A stretch of 64,000 bases of DNA. It comes from Actinomycetales bacterium. Its GTDB lineage: Bacteria > Actinomycetota > Actinomycetes > Actinomycetales > Kineosporiaceae. The position numbers were made by a program, and so were the translations under genes. Location of the stretch: the NCBI GenBank assembly GCA_012719445.1, contig JAAYAH010000212.1, positions 55,375-119,374 of the forward strand. Direction: 5' to 3'. The notes under the pieces are model-generated. The model worked only from the letters and a program-made list of their open reading frames with translations, was not told where the DNA came from and did no database searches. Below, piece after piece: positions 1 through 9,300 of the stretch. Numbering within the stretch: position 1 is the stretch's first letter; every line of letters starts with the position of its first letter.

Positions 1-1
1 G

Positions 2-145
2 GAGGAGCTGCCGGACGACCCGACCGTCCTGGTCACCGACCTGCACGGGCGCTGCGGACTGGTGTACTCCGGCACCGGGGCGGTCCTCGACGTCGACCGC
101 TCCCTGCTCGACCCGCTGCTGGCCACGCTGCTGACCTCACACTGA
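2..145 (+). CDS. C-terminal end of an unidentified protein (partial)
   Basis: An open frame enters from the left edge and ends at a TGA. The 47 visible residues include VTDLHGRCGLVYSGTG and end in an LLDPLLATLL helix-like tail. The fragment is too short to assign to a family. A strong hairpin follows 15 bp after the stop, which supports a real gene end. The reading frame is otherwise supported only by codon bias. Confidence 0.6.
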   Translation, partial: EELPDDPTVLVTDLHGRCGLVYSGTGAVLDVDRSLLDPLLATLLTSH

Positions 146-160
146 CGGGACGTCCCCTCT

Positions 161-196
161 CCCGGCCGGCCGGGGGTGAGCCCCCGGCCGGCCGGG
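161..196. terminator. perfect 16-bp GC hairpin, probable terminator
   Basis: Positions 161-176 and 181-196 are perfectly complementary (CCCGGCCGGCCGGGGG against its reverse complement) with a TGAG loop. It lies between the stop of the left-edge plus-strand gene and the end of the minus-strand araA, so it may serve both convergent genes. There is no U tract, as is common in actinobacteria. Confidence 0.75.
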
Positions 197-329
197 CGGG
201 AGAACCGGGCAGGGCCGGGAGGGGAGGCGGACCCTCCCGGCCCCTGCATCTGGCTGCCCGGACTCCGACCGCTCGCTGGTGCGGTCGCAGGCCACGTCCC
301 GGGCAGCCGGGCTCCGGTCGTACGCGCGG

Positions 330-1727
330 TCAGACCTGGACGAACTCGATCCCGGTGAGGTGGCAGAACGCCCGCCAGTCCTCCGCGTGCCTGCCCAGGT
401 TCATCACCTGGTGGTGCGGGCCTCCGTTGCGCAGCCAGCCGTTGAGGCACTCGCGGACCCCGGAGTCCGGTCGGAACTGGCCGTAGGGCATCTCCAGCAC
501 CGGCAGCTCCTGGCTGTCCAGCACCTCGCCCTCGGCGACGACGAGGCGGAACCGGTCGCCCTCGAGGGAGACCAGGGTCGCGATCGTGGCCGGCCCCGGC
601 TGGTACTGGAAGACGAAGGTCGGCGGGTCACCGAGCCTGCCGATCCCGAGCGGTCGCTTGACCAGCCGCACCGGGCGGTCCCGCCGGGCCACCTTCCAGT
701 TGCCCTCGCCCATGTGACTCATCAGGATCGAGTCCGTCGGGAAGTCCATCGCGTACATCTCGGTGAAGTGCGCGTCACCGATCAGGGTGTGCCCCGCGGA
801 CACCAGCGCGGCGGTGAGCACGTCGCCCTCGGCGCCGTAGCCGTACCCCTTGGCCATCAGGCTGGACGCCGCGGCGAGCGGCAGCCTGCCGAACCGGCCG
901 TCCTCGCCGATGGCGTCGAAGTGCGTCGAGTAGGCGCCGAGACCGCGGTCGACGAGCAGCCGCTCGATGGCCACCTGCATCCGGGCGTGGTCGGTGCGTT
1001 CCTCCGCCGACAGCCGCTCGTCGACGTCGAAGGTCGCGTCCTCGAAGGCGACGACCTCGGCGATCTCGTCGTCGGCGACCTCCTGACCCGCCCGGTACAG
1101 GTCGCCCGGCGCGACCACGACGACCTCGGGGCCGAGGGTGCGGACGAGCACGTTCTCGTCGACCCGGATGTCCCCCATGCCGTTCATGGCGTACCCGACG
1201 ATGCCGACCCGCAACGACTTCCACCTGGTCACCGCCGCGGCGGCCCTCGCCCACCGGCCGACGTCGGCGGCGAAGGCATCGCTGTGCCAGTCGTCGGTGA
1301 CGACGTGGAACCGGACCCCGGCCCGGACCATGGCGTTGGCCGTGTCCTGTGCCCCGTGCACCCCCTGGTTGTAGGTCATGTCGGCCATGTCCCATGCCGG
1401 CGTGACGGCCGCCTCCGGCTGGGTGTTGGCCAGGCAGATCGGCAGCCGGCACTCGGCGAGCAGCCGGGCGACCCGCATCGCGGGGCCGTAGGTGAGCATG
1501 ACGACGAGCAACCCGTCGAGGTCGGACCGCTCGAACTCGGCCATCACCTGCTCGGCGTCGGCCCGGTTGCGCACCGGACGGCCGGGGACGAACTCCCCGA
1601 CGTCCGAGAGCCGCGCGGCCAGGTCCGCCGCGTACCCTGCCTGCCGCTCGGTGATCCCCGGAACCATGTCGTCGTAGAGCTCCTGCATGATGCCGAAGAT
1701 GCCGATGCGCGGCTTCCTGTCGTTCAT
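330..1727 (-). CDS. araA: L-arabinose isomerase
   Basis: Converts L-arabinose to L-ribulose, the first step of bacterial arabinose use, in the cytoplasm. The 465-residue product carries the family block THFDAIGEDGRFGRLPL. It also has the four expected metal-ligand positions of the E. coli enzyme: the E of GEGD, the E of FTEMY, the H of SHMG and the H of HHQV. The ATG at 1727 is chosen because GGAGAC lies just upstream; the open frame extends further but only as out-of-family sequence. It is the last gene of the arabinose locus, 47 bp after the second permease gene. At 465 residues it is slightly shorter than E. coli AraA (about 500). Confidence 0.93.
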   Translation of the reverse strand: MNDRKPRIGIFGIMQELYDDMVPGITERQAGYAADLAARLSDVGEFVPGRPVRNRADAEQVMAEFERSDLDGLLVVMLTYGPAMRVARLLAECRLPICLANTQPEAAVTPAWDMADMTYNQGVHGAQDTANAMVRAGVRFHVVTDDWHSDAFAADVGRWARAAAAVTRWKSLRVGIVGYAMNGMGDIRVDENVLVRTLGPEVVVVAPGDLYRAGQEVADDEIAEVVAFEDATFDVDERLSAEERTDHARMQVAIERLLVDRGLGAYSTHFDAIGEDGRFGRLPLAAASSLMAKGYGYGAEGDVLTAALVSAGHTLIGDAHFTEMYAMDFPTDSILMSHMGEGNWKVARRDRPVRLVKRPLGIGRLGDPPTFVFQYQPGPATIATLVSLEGDRFRLVVAEGEVLDSQELPVLEMPYGQFRPDSGVRECLNGWLRNGGPHHQVMNLGRHAEDWRAFCHLTGIEFVQV

Positions 1728-1774
1728 TCCGTCTCCTCGCCTCAGTGCTGCTGGTTCTCGCCGCGCCGGACCCT

Positions 1775-2842
1775 TCAGGTGCGTACCTCCTGCCGTGGTG
1801 GTGCCGGTTTCTCCGTGACCGATCGGGTGGACAGCCGGGAGAGCGCGGACCTCTCCCGGACGCCGATGACCCGCTGCAGGACGATGAAGACGAAGAGCAG
1901 GATCCCGATGACGATCCGCGTCCACCAGGAGCTGAGCGTCCCCTCGAAGCTGATGATCGTCTGGATGACCCCGAGCACGAGCACCCCGAGCAGCGTCCCC
2001 AGGACGTACCCGGAGCCGCCGGTGAGCAGCGCGCCGCCGATGACGACCGCGGCGATCGCGTCCAGCTCCATGCCGAGGGCGTGCTGCCCGTAGCCGGACA
2101 GCATGTAGAAGGTGAGCAGGACGCCGCCGAGCGCCGAGCAGAAACCGCTGATCGCGTAGACCGTGATCTTCGTCTTGGCCACCGGGAGCCCCATGAGCAG
2201 GGCCGACTGCTCGTTGCCGCCGATGGCGTAGACGGTGCGCCCCAGCCGGCTGTAGTGGAGCACCACGAAGGCGACGGCCAGGACCACGAGGGCGATGAGG
2301 ACGCTCGGGGACACGAACAGGCCGGCGAACCGCACCCGGGCCTGGGCCATCCTGGTGAACACCGGATCCGTGATCGAGATCGAGTCGATGCTGATCGTGT
2401 AGCAGAGCCCCCTGGCGAGGAACATCCCGGCCAGGGTCACGATGAACGGCTGGATCTCGAAGTAGTGGATGATGCAGCCCATCCCCAGCCCGAAGACGGT
2501 GCCCAGGGTCAGCACCACGAGGATGGCCAGCAGCGGCGGCCAGTTCTGCTGCTCGACGAGCGAGGCACCGATCATGGTCGAGAGGGCGACCACGGCGCCG
2601 ACGGAGAGGTCGATCCCGCCGGACAGCAGCACGAAGGTCATCCCGATCGCGACGACGAGCAGGAACCCGTTGTCGATGAGCAGGTTGAGGAACACCTGCC
2701 CGTGCAGGAAGCCCTCGTACCGGTAGGACCCGATGCCGAACATGAGCAGGAACAGGGCGAGGGTCGCCAGCACCGGGACGTAGCGGCGCAGCCGGCCGGC
2801 TCCCCGCGTCACCTGGTCGCCGAGGGTCGTCAGGGCGGTCAC
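1775..2842 (-). CDS. yjfF: sugar ABC transporter permease, YjfF type
   Basis: 355-residue integral membrane subunit of a ribose-type (CUT2) importer. About eight to ten hydrophobic segments are visible, with the family block LLSGGIDLSVGAVVALSTM near residues 70-88 and VVIGGALLTGGSGYVLGTL near residue 270. The GTG start at 2842 overlaps the stop of the preceding permease gene (GTGA), so translation is probably coupled. It pairs with the YtfT-like permease, as in the E. coli galactofuranose importer. Its position next to araA suggests the substrate here is arabinose or an arabinofuranosyl sugar; this is inference from context. Confidence 0.9.
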   Translation of the reverse strand: MTALTTLGDQVTRGAGRLRRYVPVLATLALFLLMFGIGSYRYEGFLHGQVFLNLLIDNGFLLVVAIGMTFVLLSGGIDLSVGAVVALSTMIGASLVEQQNWPPLLAILVVLTLGTVFGLGMGCIIHYFEIQPFIVTLAGMFLARGLCYTISIDSISITDPVFTRMAQARVRFAGLFVSPSVLIALVVLAVAFVVLHYSRLGRTVYAIGGNEQSALLMGLPVAKTKITVYAISGFCSALGGVLLTFYMLSGYGQHALGMELDAIAAVVIGGALLTGGSGYVLGTLLGVLVLGVIQTIISFEGTLSSWWTRIVIGILLFVFIVLQRVIGVRERSALSRLSTRSVTEKPAPPRQEVRT

Positions 2843-3915
2843 GCCGGCACCTCCACCTTCTGCTGCACCGATCGGGCGGGAGGATCGGCGCGTCCGGGTC
2901 TCCCGCGCCGGGAGAACTTGGCCCGGAACGCCGGCGACTGGATCAGGCAGACGACCGTCACCACGATCGCCTTGAACACCAACGTGGTCTGCGGCGGGAC
3001 GCCGATCGTGTAGATCGTCGTGGAGAGCGCCTGGATGATGAGGGCGCCGACGACCGTCCCGCCGAGGGAGAACCGGCCCCCGGTGAGCAGGGTGCCGCCG
3101 ATGACGACGGCGAGGATCGCGTCCAGCTCGATCAGCAGGCCCGCCTTGTTGCCGTCGGCGCTGGAGACGTTGGAGCTCACCATCAGGCCGGCGATGCCGG
3201 CGCAGAGCGCGCAGAAGACGTACACCAGCAGGGTGTACCGGCGGGACCGGATCCCGGACAGCCGGCTGGCCTCGGCGTTCGACCCCACCGCCTCGATGAG
3301 CATGCCGAGCGCGGTGCGTCGGGTGAACAGCACGGCCAGCAGGGTCATCACGAGCGCCAGCAGGATCGAGAACGGCAGGCCGAACAGGTAGCCGCCGCCG
3401 ATGAGCTTGTACGGCGAGCTGTTGATGGTGATGATCTGCCCGTCGGTGATCAGCTGGGCGAGCCCCCTGCCCGCGACCATGAGGATCAGCGTCGCGATGA
3501 TCGGCTGGATGCCCACCGCCGCGACCAGGAACCCGTTCCAGACCCCGAGGACCAGCGACAGGAGCAGCGCCAGCCCGACGGCGACGAGGACTCCCACCAC
3601 CGCGTTCTGGTCCGGCTGCTTGCTGATCCACAGGCAGGCCAGCGCGCCCGAGATGGCCACCACCGCGCCGACCGACAGGTCGATCCCGCCGGTCGCGATG
3701 ACCAGGGTCATCCCGAGCGCGACGAGGACGAGGGGGGCGCCGAACCGGGCGATGTCGATCAGGCTGCCGTACAGGTGCCCGTTGCGCATCTCCACCGAGA
3801 AGAAGCTCGGGGTGAAGATCAGATTGCTCAGCAGGAGCACGACGAGGATGAGGACCGGCCAGAAGAGGCGGTGCCTCCACACCGTGCCCACCGCGGCGCC
3901 CATCCGGCCGCTCAT
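2839..3915 (-). CDS. ytfT: sugar ABC transporter permease, YtfT type
   Basis: 358-residue membrane subunit of the same CUT2 importer, with the signature IATGGIDLSVGAVVAISGAL and VVIGGTLLTGGRFSLGGTV. The N-terminal segment WPVLILVVLLLSNLIF is the first transmembrane helix. The ATG at 3915 overlaps the stop of the ATPase gene (ATGA). It is expected to form a heterodimeric channel with the downstream YjfF-like protein. The substrate, probably L-arabinose, is inferred from neighbouring araA, araB and araD. Confidence 0.9.
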   Translation of the reverse strand: MSGRMGAAVGTVWRHRLFWPVLILVVLLLSNLIFTPSFFSVEMRNGHLYGSLIDIARFGAPLVLVALGMTLVIATGGIDLSVGAVVAISGALACLWISKQPDQNAVVGVLVAVGLALLLSLVLGVWNGFLVAAVGIQPIIATLILMVAGRGLAQLITDGQIITINSSPYKLIGGGYLFGLPFSILLALVMTLLAVLFTRRTALGMLIEAVGSNAEASRLSGIRSRRYTLLVYVFCALCAGIAGLMVSSNVSSADGNKAGLLIELDAILAVVIGGTLLTGGRFSLGGTVVGALIIQALSTTIYTIGVPPQTTLVFKAIVVTVVCLIQSPAFRAKFSRRGRPGRADPPARSVQQKVEVPA

Positions 3916-5435
3916 GCCACCGCTCCTTCCGCTATGGCCCGCATCACCCGTTCGGTGTCGACGTCGTCGTCGTTGGCGAGGGTCGCGACCATCCGCCGGT
4001 CCCGCATGACGCCGATCGTGTGGCTCAACCGCAGGACCTCCTCCAGCTCGGCCGAGATGAACAGCAGCGCCATGCCGTCGTCGGCGAGGGAGACGACCAG
4101 CCGCTGGATCTCCGCCTTGGCACCGACGTCGATCCCGCGGGTCGGTTCGTCGACGATGAGCAGCCGGGGGTTGGTGATCAGCCATCGGGCCAGCAGCACC
4201 TTCTGCTGGTTCCCGCCGCTGAGGTCGCGGACCAGCAGCTCCGGGTTGGCCGGGGTGATCCGCAGCGACCGCAGGTAGGCCTCGACGAGCTCGTCCTGGC
4301 GGCGGCGGGAGAGCGGGCGGGTCCAGCCCCGGCTCGCCTGCAGTGCCAGGACGATGTTCTCGCGGACGGTGAGGTCCTCGATCAGTCCCTCGGCGCGCCG
4401 GTCCTCGGAGCAGAAGGCGACGCCGTTGGCCATGGCGACCCCTGGTCCCCGGAGGGCGACCGGGCGACCGCCGATCCGGATCTGCCCGTGGTCGGCCCGG
4501 TCGGCCCCGAAGAGCAGCCGCGCCAGTTCGGTGCGGCCGGAGCCGAGCAGCCCGGCCAGGCCGACCACCTCGCCGCGGTGCACGGAGAGGTCGAACGGGG
4601 CGACGGCCCCGGTCCTGGCCAGCCCGCTGGCCTCCAGCACCGGCTCGGCGTGGGCGCGGGCCGCGGCCTCGCGCCCCGGCTGCTCCTCGAGCTCCTCCAG
4701 GACCTCCAGCTCCTTGCCGATCATCTTGGCGACGAGCTCCAGCTGGGGCAGATCCCTGGTGAGGAACTCACCGACCAGCCCGCCGTTGCGGAGCACGGTG
4801 ATCCGGTCGGAGATCTCGTACACCTGGTCGAGGAAGTGGGTGACGAAGAGGATCGCCGTTCCCTCGTCGCGCAGCTGCTTCATCACCCGGAACAGCTCGT
4901 CGACCTCCGAGGAGTCGAGGCTGGACGTCGGCTCGTCGAGGATGAGCACCTTCGGCGAGATGTCGATCGCCCTGGCGATGGCCACGAGCTGCTGGACTGC
5001 GATGGAGTAGTCGCTGAGCCGTGCCGTCACGTCGAGGTCGAGCTGCAGCCGGTGCAGCAGCTCGGCCGCCCGGCGCCGGACCTCCTGCCACCGGACCGCC
5101 CCGAACCGCCGCGGCTCGCGGCCGATGAAGATGTTCTCCGCCACCGACAGGTTCGGGCAGAGGTTGACCTCCTGGAACACGGTGCTGATCCCCGCCTGCT
5201 GCGCCTGCGACGGGCCGCTGAACCGCACCGGCGCGCCCTCCAGCGCGATCGTGCCCTCGTCGATCGAGTAGACACCGGTCAACACCTTGATCAACGTCGA
5301 CTTGCCGGCCCCGTTCTCCCCGAGGAGGGCGTGCACCTCCCCCGGGAGCAGCCGGAAGTCGACGTTGTCCAGCGCCTTGACCCCGGGGAACTGCTTGCTG
5401 ATCCCTGTCATCGTCAGGATCGCGGGCTCTGCCAT
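3912..5435 (-). CDS. ytfR: sugar ABC transporter ATP-binding protein, two fused ATPase domains
   Basis: 507-residue double ATPase that energises the CUT2 importer. The first half has Walker A GENGAGKST, a signature region reading LSDYSIAVQQLVAIARAI (unusual, as in other CUT2 N-domains) and Walker B VLILDEPTSSLD. The second half has the degenerate Walker A GLLGSGRTEL, signature DLSGGNQQKVLLARWL and Walker B LLIVDEPTRGID. This asymmetry is typical of RbsA, AraG and YtfR proteins. The start ATG 5435 precedes MAEPAILTM and follows an AAGGGAAG ribosome-binding site. It lies 100 bp downstream of the binding-protein gene. Confidence 0.93.
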   Translation of the reverse strand: MAEPAILTMTGISKQFPGVKALDNVDFRLLPGEVHALLGENGAGKSTLIKVLTGVYSIDEGTIALEGAPVRFSGPSQAQQAGISTVFQEVNLCPNLSVAENIFIGREPRRFGAVRWQEVRRRAAELLHRLQLDLDVTARLSDYSIAVQQLVAIARAIDISPKVLILDEPTSSLDSSEVDELFRVMKQLRDEGTAILFVTHFLDQVYEISDRITVLRNGGLVGEFLTRDLPQLELVAKMIGKELEVLEELEEQPGREAAARAHAEPVLEASGLARTGAVAPFDLSVHRGEVVGLAGLLGSGRTELARLLFGADRADHGQIRIGGRPVALRGPGVAMANGVAFCSEDRRAEGLIEDLTVRENIVLALQASRGWTRPLSRRRQDELVEAYLRSLRITPANPELLVRDLSGGNQQKVLLARWLITNPRLLIVDEPTRGIDVGAKAEIQRLVVSLADDGMALLFISAELEEVLRLSHTIGVMRDRRMVATLANDDDVDTERVMRAIAEGAVA

Positions 5436-5535
5436 CCCTGATCTTCCCTTCGGTAACCCGGTGGACGGGCCGTCCCGGCGAGCCCGGTCGCCGGGACGGC
5501 CCGTCGGGCACCGTGAACGGTGCCTCCTCGGCAGG

Positions 5536-6513
5536 TCAGTACTGACGCTCCGGCAGTGCTGCCTTGGCCTGTTCCTGGGTGAAGGTGGTCTCCTCGGTGA
5601 CGACCCGCTCCGGGACCGTCTCACCGGCGTCGACCTTCTTCACCAGCTCCATCAGCTGTGGGCCGAGGAGCGGGCTGCACTCGACGATGTAGTTGAACTT
5701 GCCGTCGGCCAGCGCCTTCATCCCGTCGCGGACCGCGTCGACGGTCACGATCTTGATGTCCTTGCCCGGCGTGAGTCCGGCTCCCTCGATGGCCTCGAGA
5801 GCACCGAGCCCCATGTCGTCGTTGTGCGCGTAGAGGACGTCGATGTCCTTGTGTGCCTTGAGGAAGGCCTCCATGACCTCCTTGCCGCCGGCCCTGGTGA
5901 AGTCACCGGTCTGCGAAGCGATGATCTTGAACTTGGGGTCCGCCCCGATGACCTCGGTGAAGCCCTGCTTGCGGTCGATCGCCGGAGCGGAGCCGGTGGT
6001 GCCCTGGAGCTCGGCGATGTTCACCTGGTCCGTGCTGTCCTTGTACTCCTCGACCAGCCACTCCCCCGCCTTCTTGCCCTCGAGCACGAAGTCGGAGCCG
6101 ATGAAGGTCTTGTACAGCGAGGTGTCCTTGGAGTCGACCGCCCGGTCGGTCAGGATGACCGGGATGTTGTTGTCCTTGGCCTCCTTGAGGACGGTGTCCC
6201 ACCCGGACTCGACGACCGGGGAGAAGGCGATGACGTCGACCCGCTGCTGGATGAACGACCGGATCGCCTTGATCTGGTTCTCCTGCTTCTGCTGGGCGTC
6301 GGAGAACTTGAGGTCGATCCCTGCGGCCTTCGCCGCGTCCTGGATGGACGTCGTGTTCGCCGTCCGCCACCCGCTCTCGGCACCCACCTGGGAGAAGCCG
6401 AGAGTGATCTTCTCGTCCTTCGCACCGCCCGAGTCACCCTCGTCCCCGCCGCACGCGGAGAGGGAGGCGACGACGAGGCCGGCGAGCAGAACAGCTGTTG
6501 CTCTTCTCAACAC
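5536..6513 (-). CDS. ytfQ: sugar-binding lipoprotein of the ABC importer, YtfQ type
   Basis: 325-residue extracellular solute-binding protein. The N-terminus MLRRATAVLLAGLVVASLSA has a lipobox (LSAC) with Cys at about residue 21, predicting lipid anchoring. The mature part reads as a periplasmic-binding type I fold: ITLGFSQVGAESGWRTANTT at the start, then VDVIAFSPVVESGWD and YAHNDDMGLGALEAI, all typical of YtfQ and galactofuranose/ribose binders. It is followed by the ATPase and permease genes in transport order. A 159-bp gap separates it from araD upstream and could hold its own promoter, but I see no clear operator there. Confidence 0.92.
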   Translation of the reverse strand: MLRRATAVLLAGLVVASLSACGGDEGDSGGAKDEKITLGFSQVGAESGWRTANTTSIQDAAKAAGIDLKFSDAQQKQENQIKAIRSFIQQRVDVIAFSPVVESGWDTVLKEAKDNNIPVILTDRAVDSKDTSLYKTFIGSDFVLEGKKAGEWLVEEYKDSTDQVNIAELQGTTGSAPAIDRKQGFTEVIGADPKFKIIASQTGDFTRAGGKEVMEAFLKAHKDIDVLYAHNDDMGLGALEAIEGAGLTPGKDIKIVTVDAVRDGMKALADGKFNYIVECSPLLGPQLMELVKKVDAGETVPERVVTEETTFTQEQAKAALPERQY

Positions 6514-6672
6514 TGAGCTCTCCTCTTCAACTGCAGGTCACCGCTGACCTGCCGATCGCTGCGTACTACCGATTCATTGCCGATGGGCGCCGACGGTCAC
6601 TGGCCTGGCGCGGGGGTCGGGGTGCCACCTCCAGTACTGCTCGGTCGTCGGGGACTGCCGACGGCCTGCGGA

Positions 6673-7341
6673 TCACCGCTGGCCGTAGACGTTCTGGTAG
6701 CGGTCGTGGAGGGCGTCCACGGCCGCCGGATCGATGGGCGAGAGCTCCCCGAGTGCTCTGGCCAGGTGGACGGTGCGGGCGGCGTCCTCGCACATCACGG
6801 CGGCCTTGACCGCGTCCCGCGCGGTGGCCCCGATGGTGAAGACGCCGTGGTTGCGCATGAGCACCGCGGGCGAGCGCCGGCCGGACAGCGTCGCGACGAT
6901 GCCCCTGCCGATGTCGTCCCCGCCGATCAACGCGAACGGGCCGAGCGGGATCTCCCCGCCGAACTCGTCGGCCATCGCGGTGAGCACGCACGGGACGGCC
7001 TCGCCCCGGGCGGCCCATGCGGTCGCGTACGGGCTGTGGGTGTGCACCACCCCGCCGACCTCGGGCATGGCCCGGTAGACGTAGGCGTGCGCCGCGGTGT
7101 CGCTGGACGGCGCGAGGTCGCCCTCGACCCGGTTGCCGTCCAGGTCGCACACCACCATCAGCTCCGGGCTCAGGTCCTGGTAGTCCACCCCGCTCGGCTT
7201 GATGACCATGAGGTCGGCCCCGGGCACCCGGGCGGACACGTTGCCCGCCGTCCAGACGACCAGCCCGTAGCGCACCAGCTCCGCGTGCAGGTCGGTGACG
7301 GTCCGCCGGAGGTCGGCCAGCAGGCCGCGGTCGGCGCTCAT
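6673..7341 (-). CDS. araD: L-ribulose-5-phosphate 4-epimerase
   Basis: Class II aldolase-fold enzyme that converts L-ribulose 5-phosphate to D-xylulose 5-phosphate, the last step from arabinose into the pentose phosphate pathway. The 222 residues include WTAGNVSARVPGADLMVIKP, the zinc-ligand pair VHTHSPYA near residue 95, and the third zinc His in LMRNHGVFTIG near residue 170. The ATG at 7341 overlaps the araB stop (ATGA). Other class II aldolases such as fuculose-phosphate aldolase share the fold, but the araB/araA context supports AraD. Confidence 0.92.
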   Translation of the reverse strand: MSADRGLLADLRRTVTDLHAELVRYGLVVWTAGNVSARVPGADLMVIKPSGVDYQDLSPELMVVCDLDGNRVEGDLAPSSDTAAHAYVYRAMPEVGGVVHTHSPYATAWAARGEAVPCVLTAMADEFGGEIPLGPFALIGGDDIGRGIVATLSGRRSPAVLMRNHGVFTIGATARDAVKAAVMCEDAARTVHLARALGELSPIDPAAVDALHDRYQNVYGQR

Positions 7342-9011
7342 CGGGCCACCGCCGCCCTGCGCAGGGCACGCAGCCGGTGCATGGCGCCGTTCGCCGCCCG
7401 CCCGAAGGCGTCGTGCAGCAGCCGGTACTCCGCGTAGAGCGCCTGGTAGGCGTCGGCCCGTGCCGGGTCCGGCCGGTACACGTCCCGCTGGACGGTGCCC
7501 ATCGCCCGGGAGGCGGCCGGGACGTCGGGGTAGCAGCCGGCGGCGACCGCGGCGTGGATGGCGGAGCCGAGGGCCGGGCCCTGCGTGGAGCCGATGAGGC
7601 TCAGCGGCCGACGGGTGACGTCGGCGTAGATCTGCATGAGCACCGGGTTGGTGATGAGCCCGCCCGCGGCGACGAGCTCGGTCACCGGGAGCCCCGCGTC
7701 CTCGAACGCCTCGACGATCATCCGGGTGCCGAAGGCGGTGGCCTCCAGCAGCGCCCGGTAGACCTCCGGCGGCCGGGTGGCCAGGGTCATCCCGACCAGC
7801 AGCCCGCTGAGCTCGTGGTCGACCAGCAGCGAGCGGTTCCCGTTCCACCAGTCGAGGGCGACCAGGCCGTGCGCACCGACCGGCTGGTCCGCCCCGAGCT
7901 CGCTGAGCAGGGTGTGCGCACTGATCCCCCGCGCTCTCGCCTGCTCGTGGTACTCCGCGGGGAGGGCGTTGTCGACGAACCAGGCGAAGATGTCCCCGAC
8001 CCCGCTCTGCCCCGCCTCGTACCCCCACATCCCCGAGGTGATCCCGCCCTCGACGACGCCGCACATCCCGGGCACCTCGGCGACGGTCTCGCCGTTCATC
8101 ACGTGGCAGGTCGACGTCCCCATGATCAGGACCAGCTGACCCGGGTCGATCGCCTGGGCGGCGGGCGGGGTGACGTGGGCGTCGACGTTGCCGACGGCGA
8201 CCGCGATCCCCTCCGGGAGACCGGTCCAGGCGGCCGCCCGGGCGGTCAGCGAACCCGCCCTGGCGCCGAGGGCTGACAGCGGGCGGTCCAGCTTCGCGAG
8301 GACCTCGGGGAAGTCGGGGTGCAGCTGGGCGAGGTAGTCGGCCGAGGGGCTCGTCCCGTCCTGGACCATGCCCTTGTACCCGGCGGTGCAGACGTTGCGG
8401 GTCTCGTGCCCGCACAGCTGCCACACGATCCAGTCCGCCGCCTCGATCCAGCGCTCGGTCGCCCGGTGGACCTCCCTGTCCTCCTCCAGCACCTGCAGGG
8501 CCTTGGCGTACTGCCACTCCGAGGAGATCCTCCCCCCGTACCGGCCGATCCACGGCTCGCGCCGCCGGTGGGCCAGGGCGGTGATCCGGTCGGCCTGCCC
8601 CTGCGCCGCGTGGTGCTTCCACAGCTTCGGCCACGCGTGCGGGCGGCCGGAGAAGGCGTCCAGCGCGCACAGCGGGGTTCCGTCCCGCCGCACCGGCAGG
8701 AAGGTGCAGGCGGTGAAGTCGGTGGCGATGCCCAGTACCTGCCCGGCCGGGACACCGGCGTCGGCGAGGGCGGCCGGGACGGCGTTCCGGAGCACCTCGA
8801 CGTAGTCCTGCGGGTCCTGCAACGCCCAGTCCGGAGGCAGCTCCTCCCCGGTGCCGGGCAGGGTGGTGTCGATCACCCCGTTCCGGTAGCCGTGCACCGC
8901 CGTCCCGACCTCGGCTCCGTCGGAGACCCTGACCACGAGCGCCCTTCCGGACAGGGTTCCGAAGTCGACTCCGACGACGTACCGATCATCGGTGTGAGCG
9001 TTCTCATTCAT
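7338..9011 (-). CDS. araB: ribulokinase
   Basis: FGGY-family kinase that phosphorylates L-ribulose with ATP. At 557 residues it matches AraB length. The N-terminal ATPase motif is VGVDFGTLSGRALVVRVSDG, and the C-terminal part has VTELVAAGGLITNPVLMQIY and GSTQGPALGSAIHAAVAAG. The ATG at 9011 is chosen because a GGAG lies about 8 bp upstream and the family starts there; an in-frame upstream extension is not family-like. A LacI-like operator lies over its first codons (8993-9006). It overlaps araD by 4 bp. Confidence 0.94.
   Translation of the reverse strand: MNENAHTDDRYVVGVDFGTLSGRALVVRVSDGAEVGTAVHGYRNGVIDTTLPGTGEELPPDWALQDPQDYVEVLRNAVPAALADAGVPAGQVLGIATDFTACTFLPVRRDGTPLCALDAFSGRPHAWPKLWKHHAAQGQADRITALAHRRREPWIGRYGGRISSEWQYAKALQVLEEDREVHRATERWIEAADWIVWQLCGHETRNVCTAGYKGMVQDGTSPSADYLAQLHPDFPEVLAKLDRPLSALGARAGSLTARAAAWTGLPEGIAVAVGNVDAHVTPPAAQAIDPGQLVLIMGTSTCHVMNGETVAEVPGMCGVVEGGITSGMWGYEAGQSGVGDIFAWFVDNALPAEYHEQARARGISAHTLLSELGADQPVGAHGLVALDWWNGNRSLLVDHELSGLLVGMTLATRPPEVYRALLEATAFGTRMIVEAFEDAGLPVTELVAAGGLITNPVLMQIYADVTRRPLSLIGSTQGPALGSAIHAAVAAGCYPDVPAASRAMGTVQRDVYRPDPARADAYQALYAEYRLLHDAFGRAANGAMHRLRALRRAAVAR
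8993..9006. promoter_or_regulatory. candidate second LacI-family operator inside the araB start
   Basis: The 14-mer TGTGAGCGTTCTCA is near-palindromic and differs at two positions from the ideal TGTGAACGTTCACA. The site upstream of the adjacent LacI-type regulator (10454-10467) differs from the same ideal at one. It overlaps codons 2-7 of araB, a position compatible with roadblock repression. The assignment is a pattern comparison only. Confidence 0.45.
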
Positions 9012-9300
9012 GGGTGGGGACTCCACGGGACGGGTTCGGGTTGTCGTTCGGTGAGGGATCGCCCCTGGGGGGAGATCACCGGGATCGGGAATCACCCGGG
9101 CCGGTGGACCGGGTGGGGACGGGCCGATGGCTGAGGTCGTGAGGTCGGGGGCCGGGTCGGGTGTCGCGGGTGTGGCGGGGGCCGGGTCGGGTGTTCGGGG
9201 GAGCCTCGGTTCTGGAGGGACTCCCCGGGGGGGGTCGTGAGCCGGGTCGGGTCGGTTGTCGGTCGGTGCGGCTGGCGGCCGGGAGGGATCGGCTCCCGGG
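9012..9300. other. araB upstream spacer with G-rich repeats
   Basis: This spacer lies between the regulator gene and araB. It holds no convincing gene. On the plus strand it is G-rich and contains the 17-mer GGGGCCGGGTCGGGTGT twice (9147-9163 and 9177-9193, period 30) with a related third copy near 9240. The araB promoter is presumably here, but I could not identify -35/-10 boxes with confidence. Confidence 0.5.
9279..9299 (-). terminator. small hairpin after the LacI-type gene
   Basis: CCGGGAG (9279-9285) pairs perfectly with CTCCCGG (9293-9299) across a 7-nt loop, directly after the regulator's stop codon on the minus strand. It suggests the regulator is transcribed separately from araB, at least in part. 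Confidence 0.45.
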
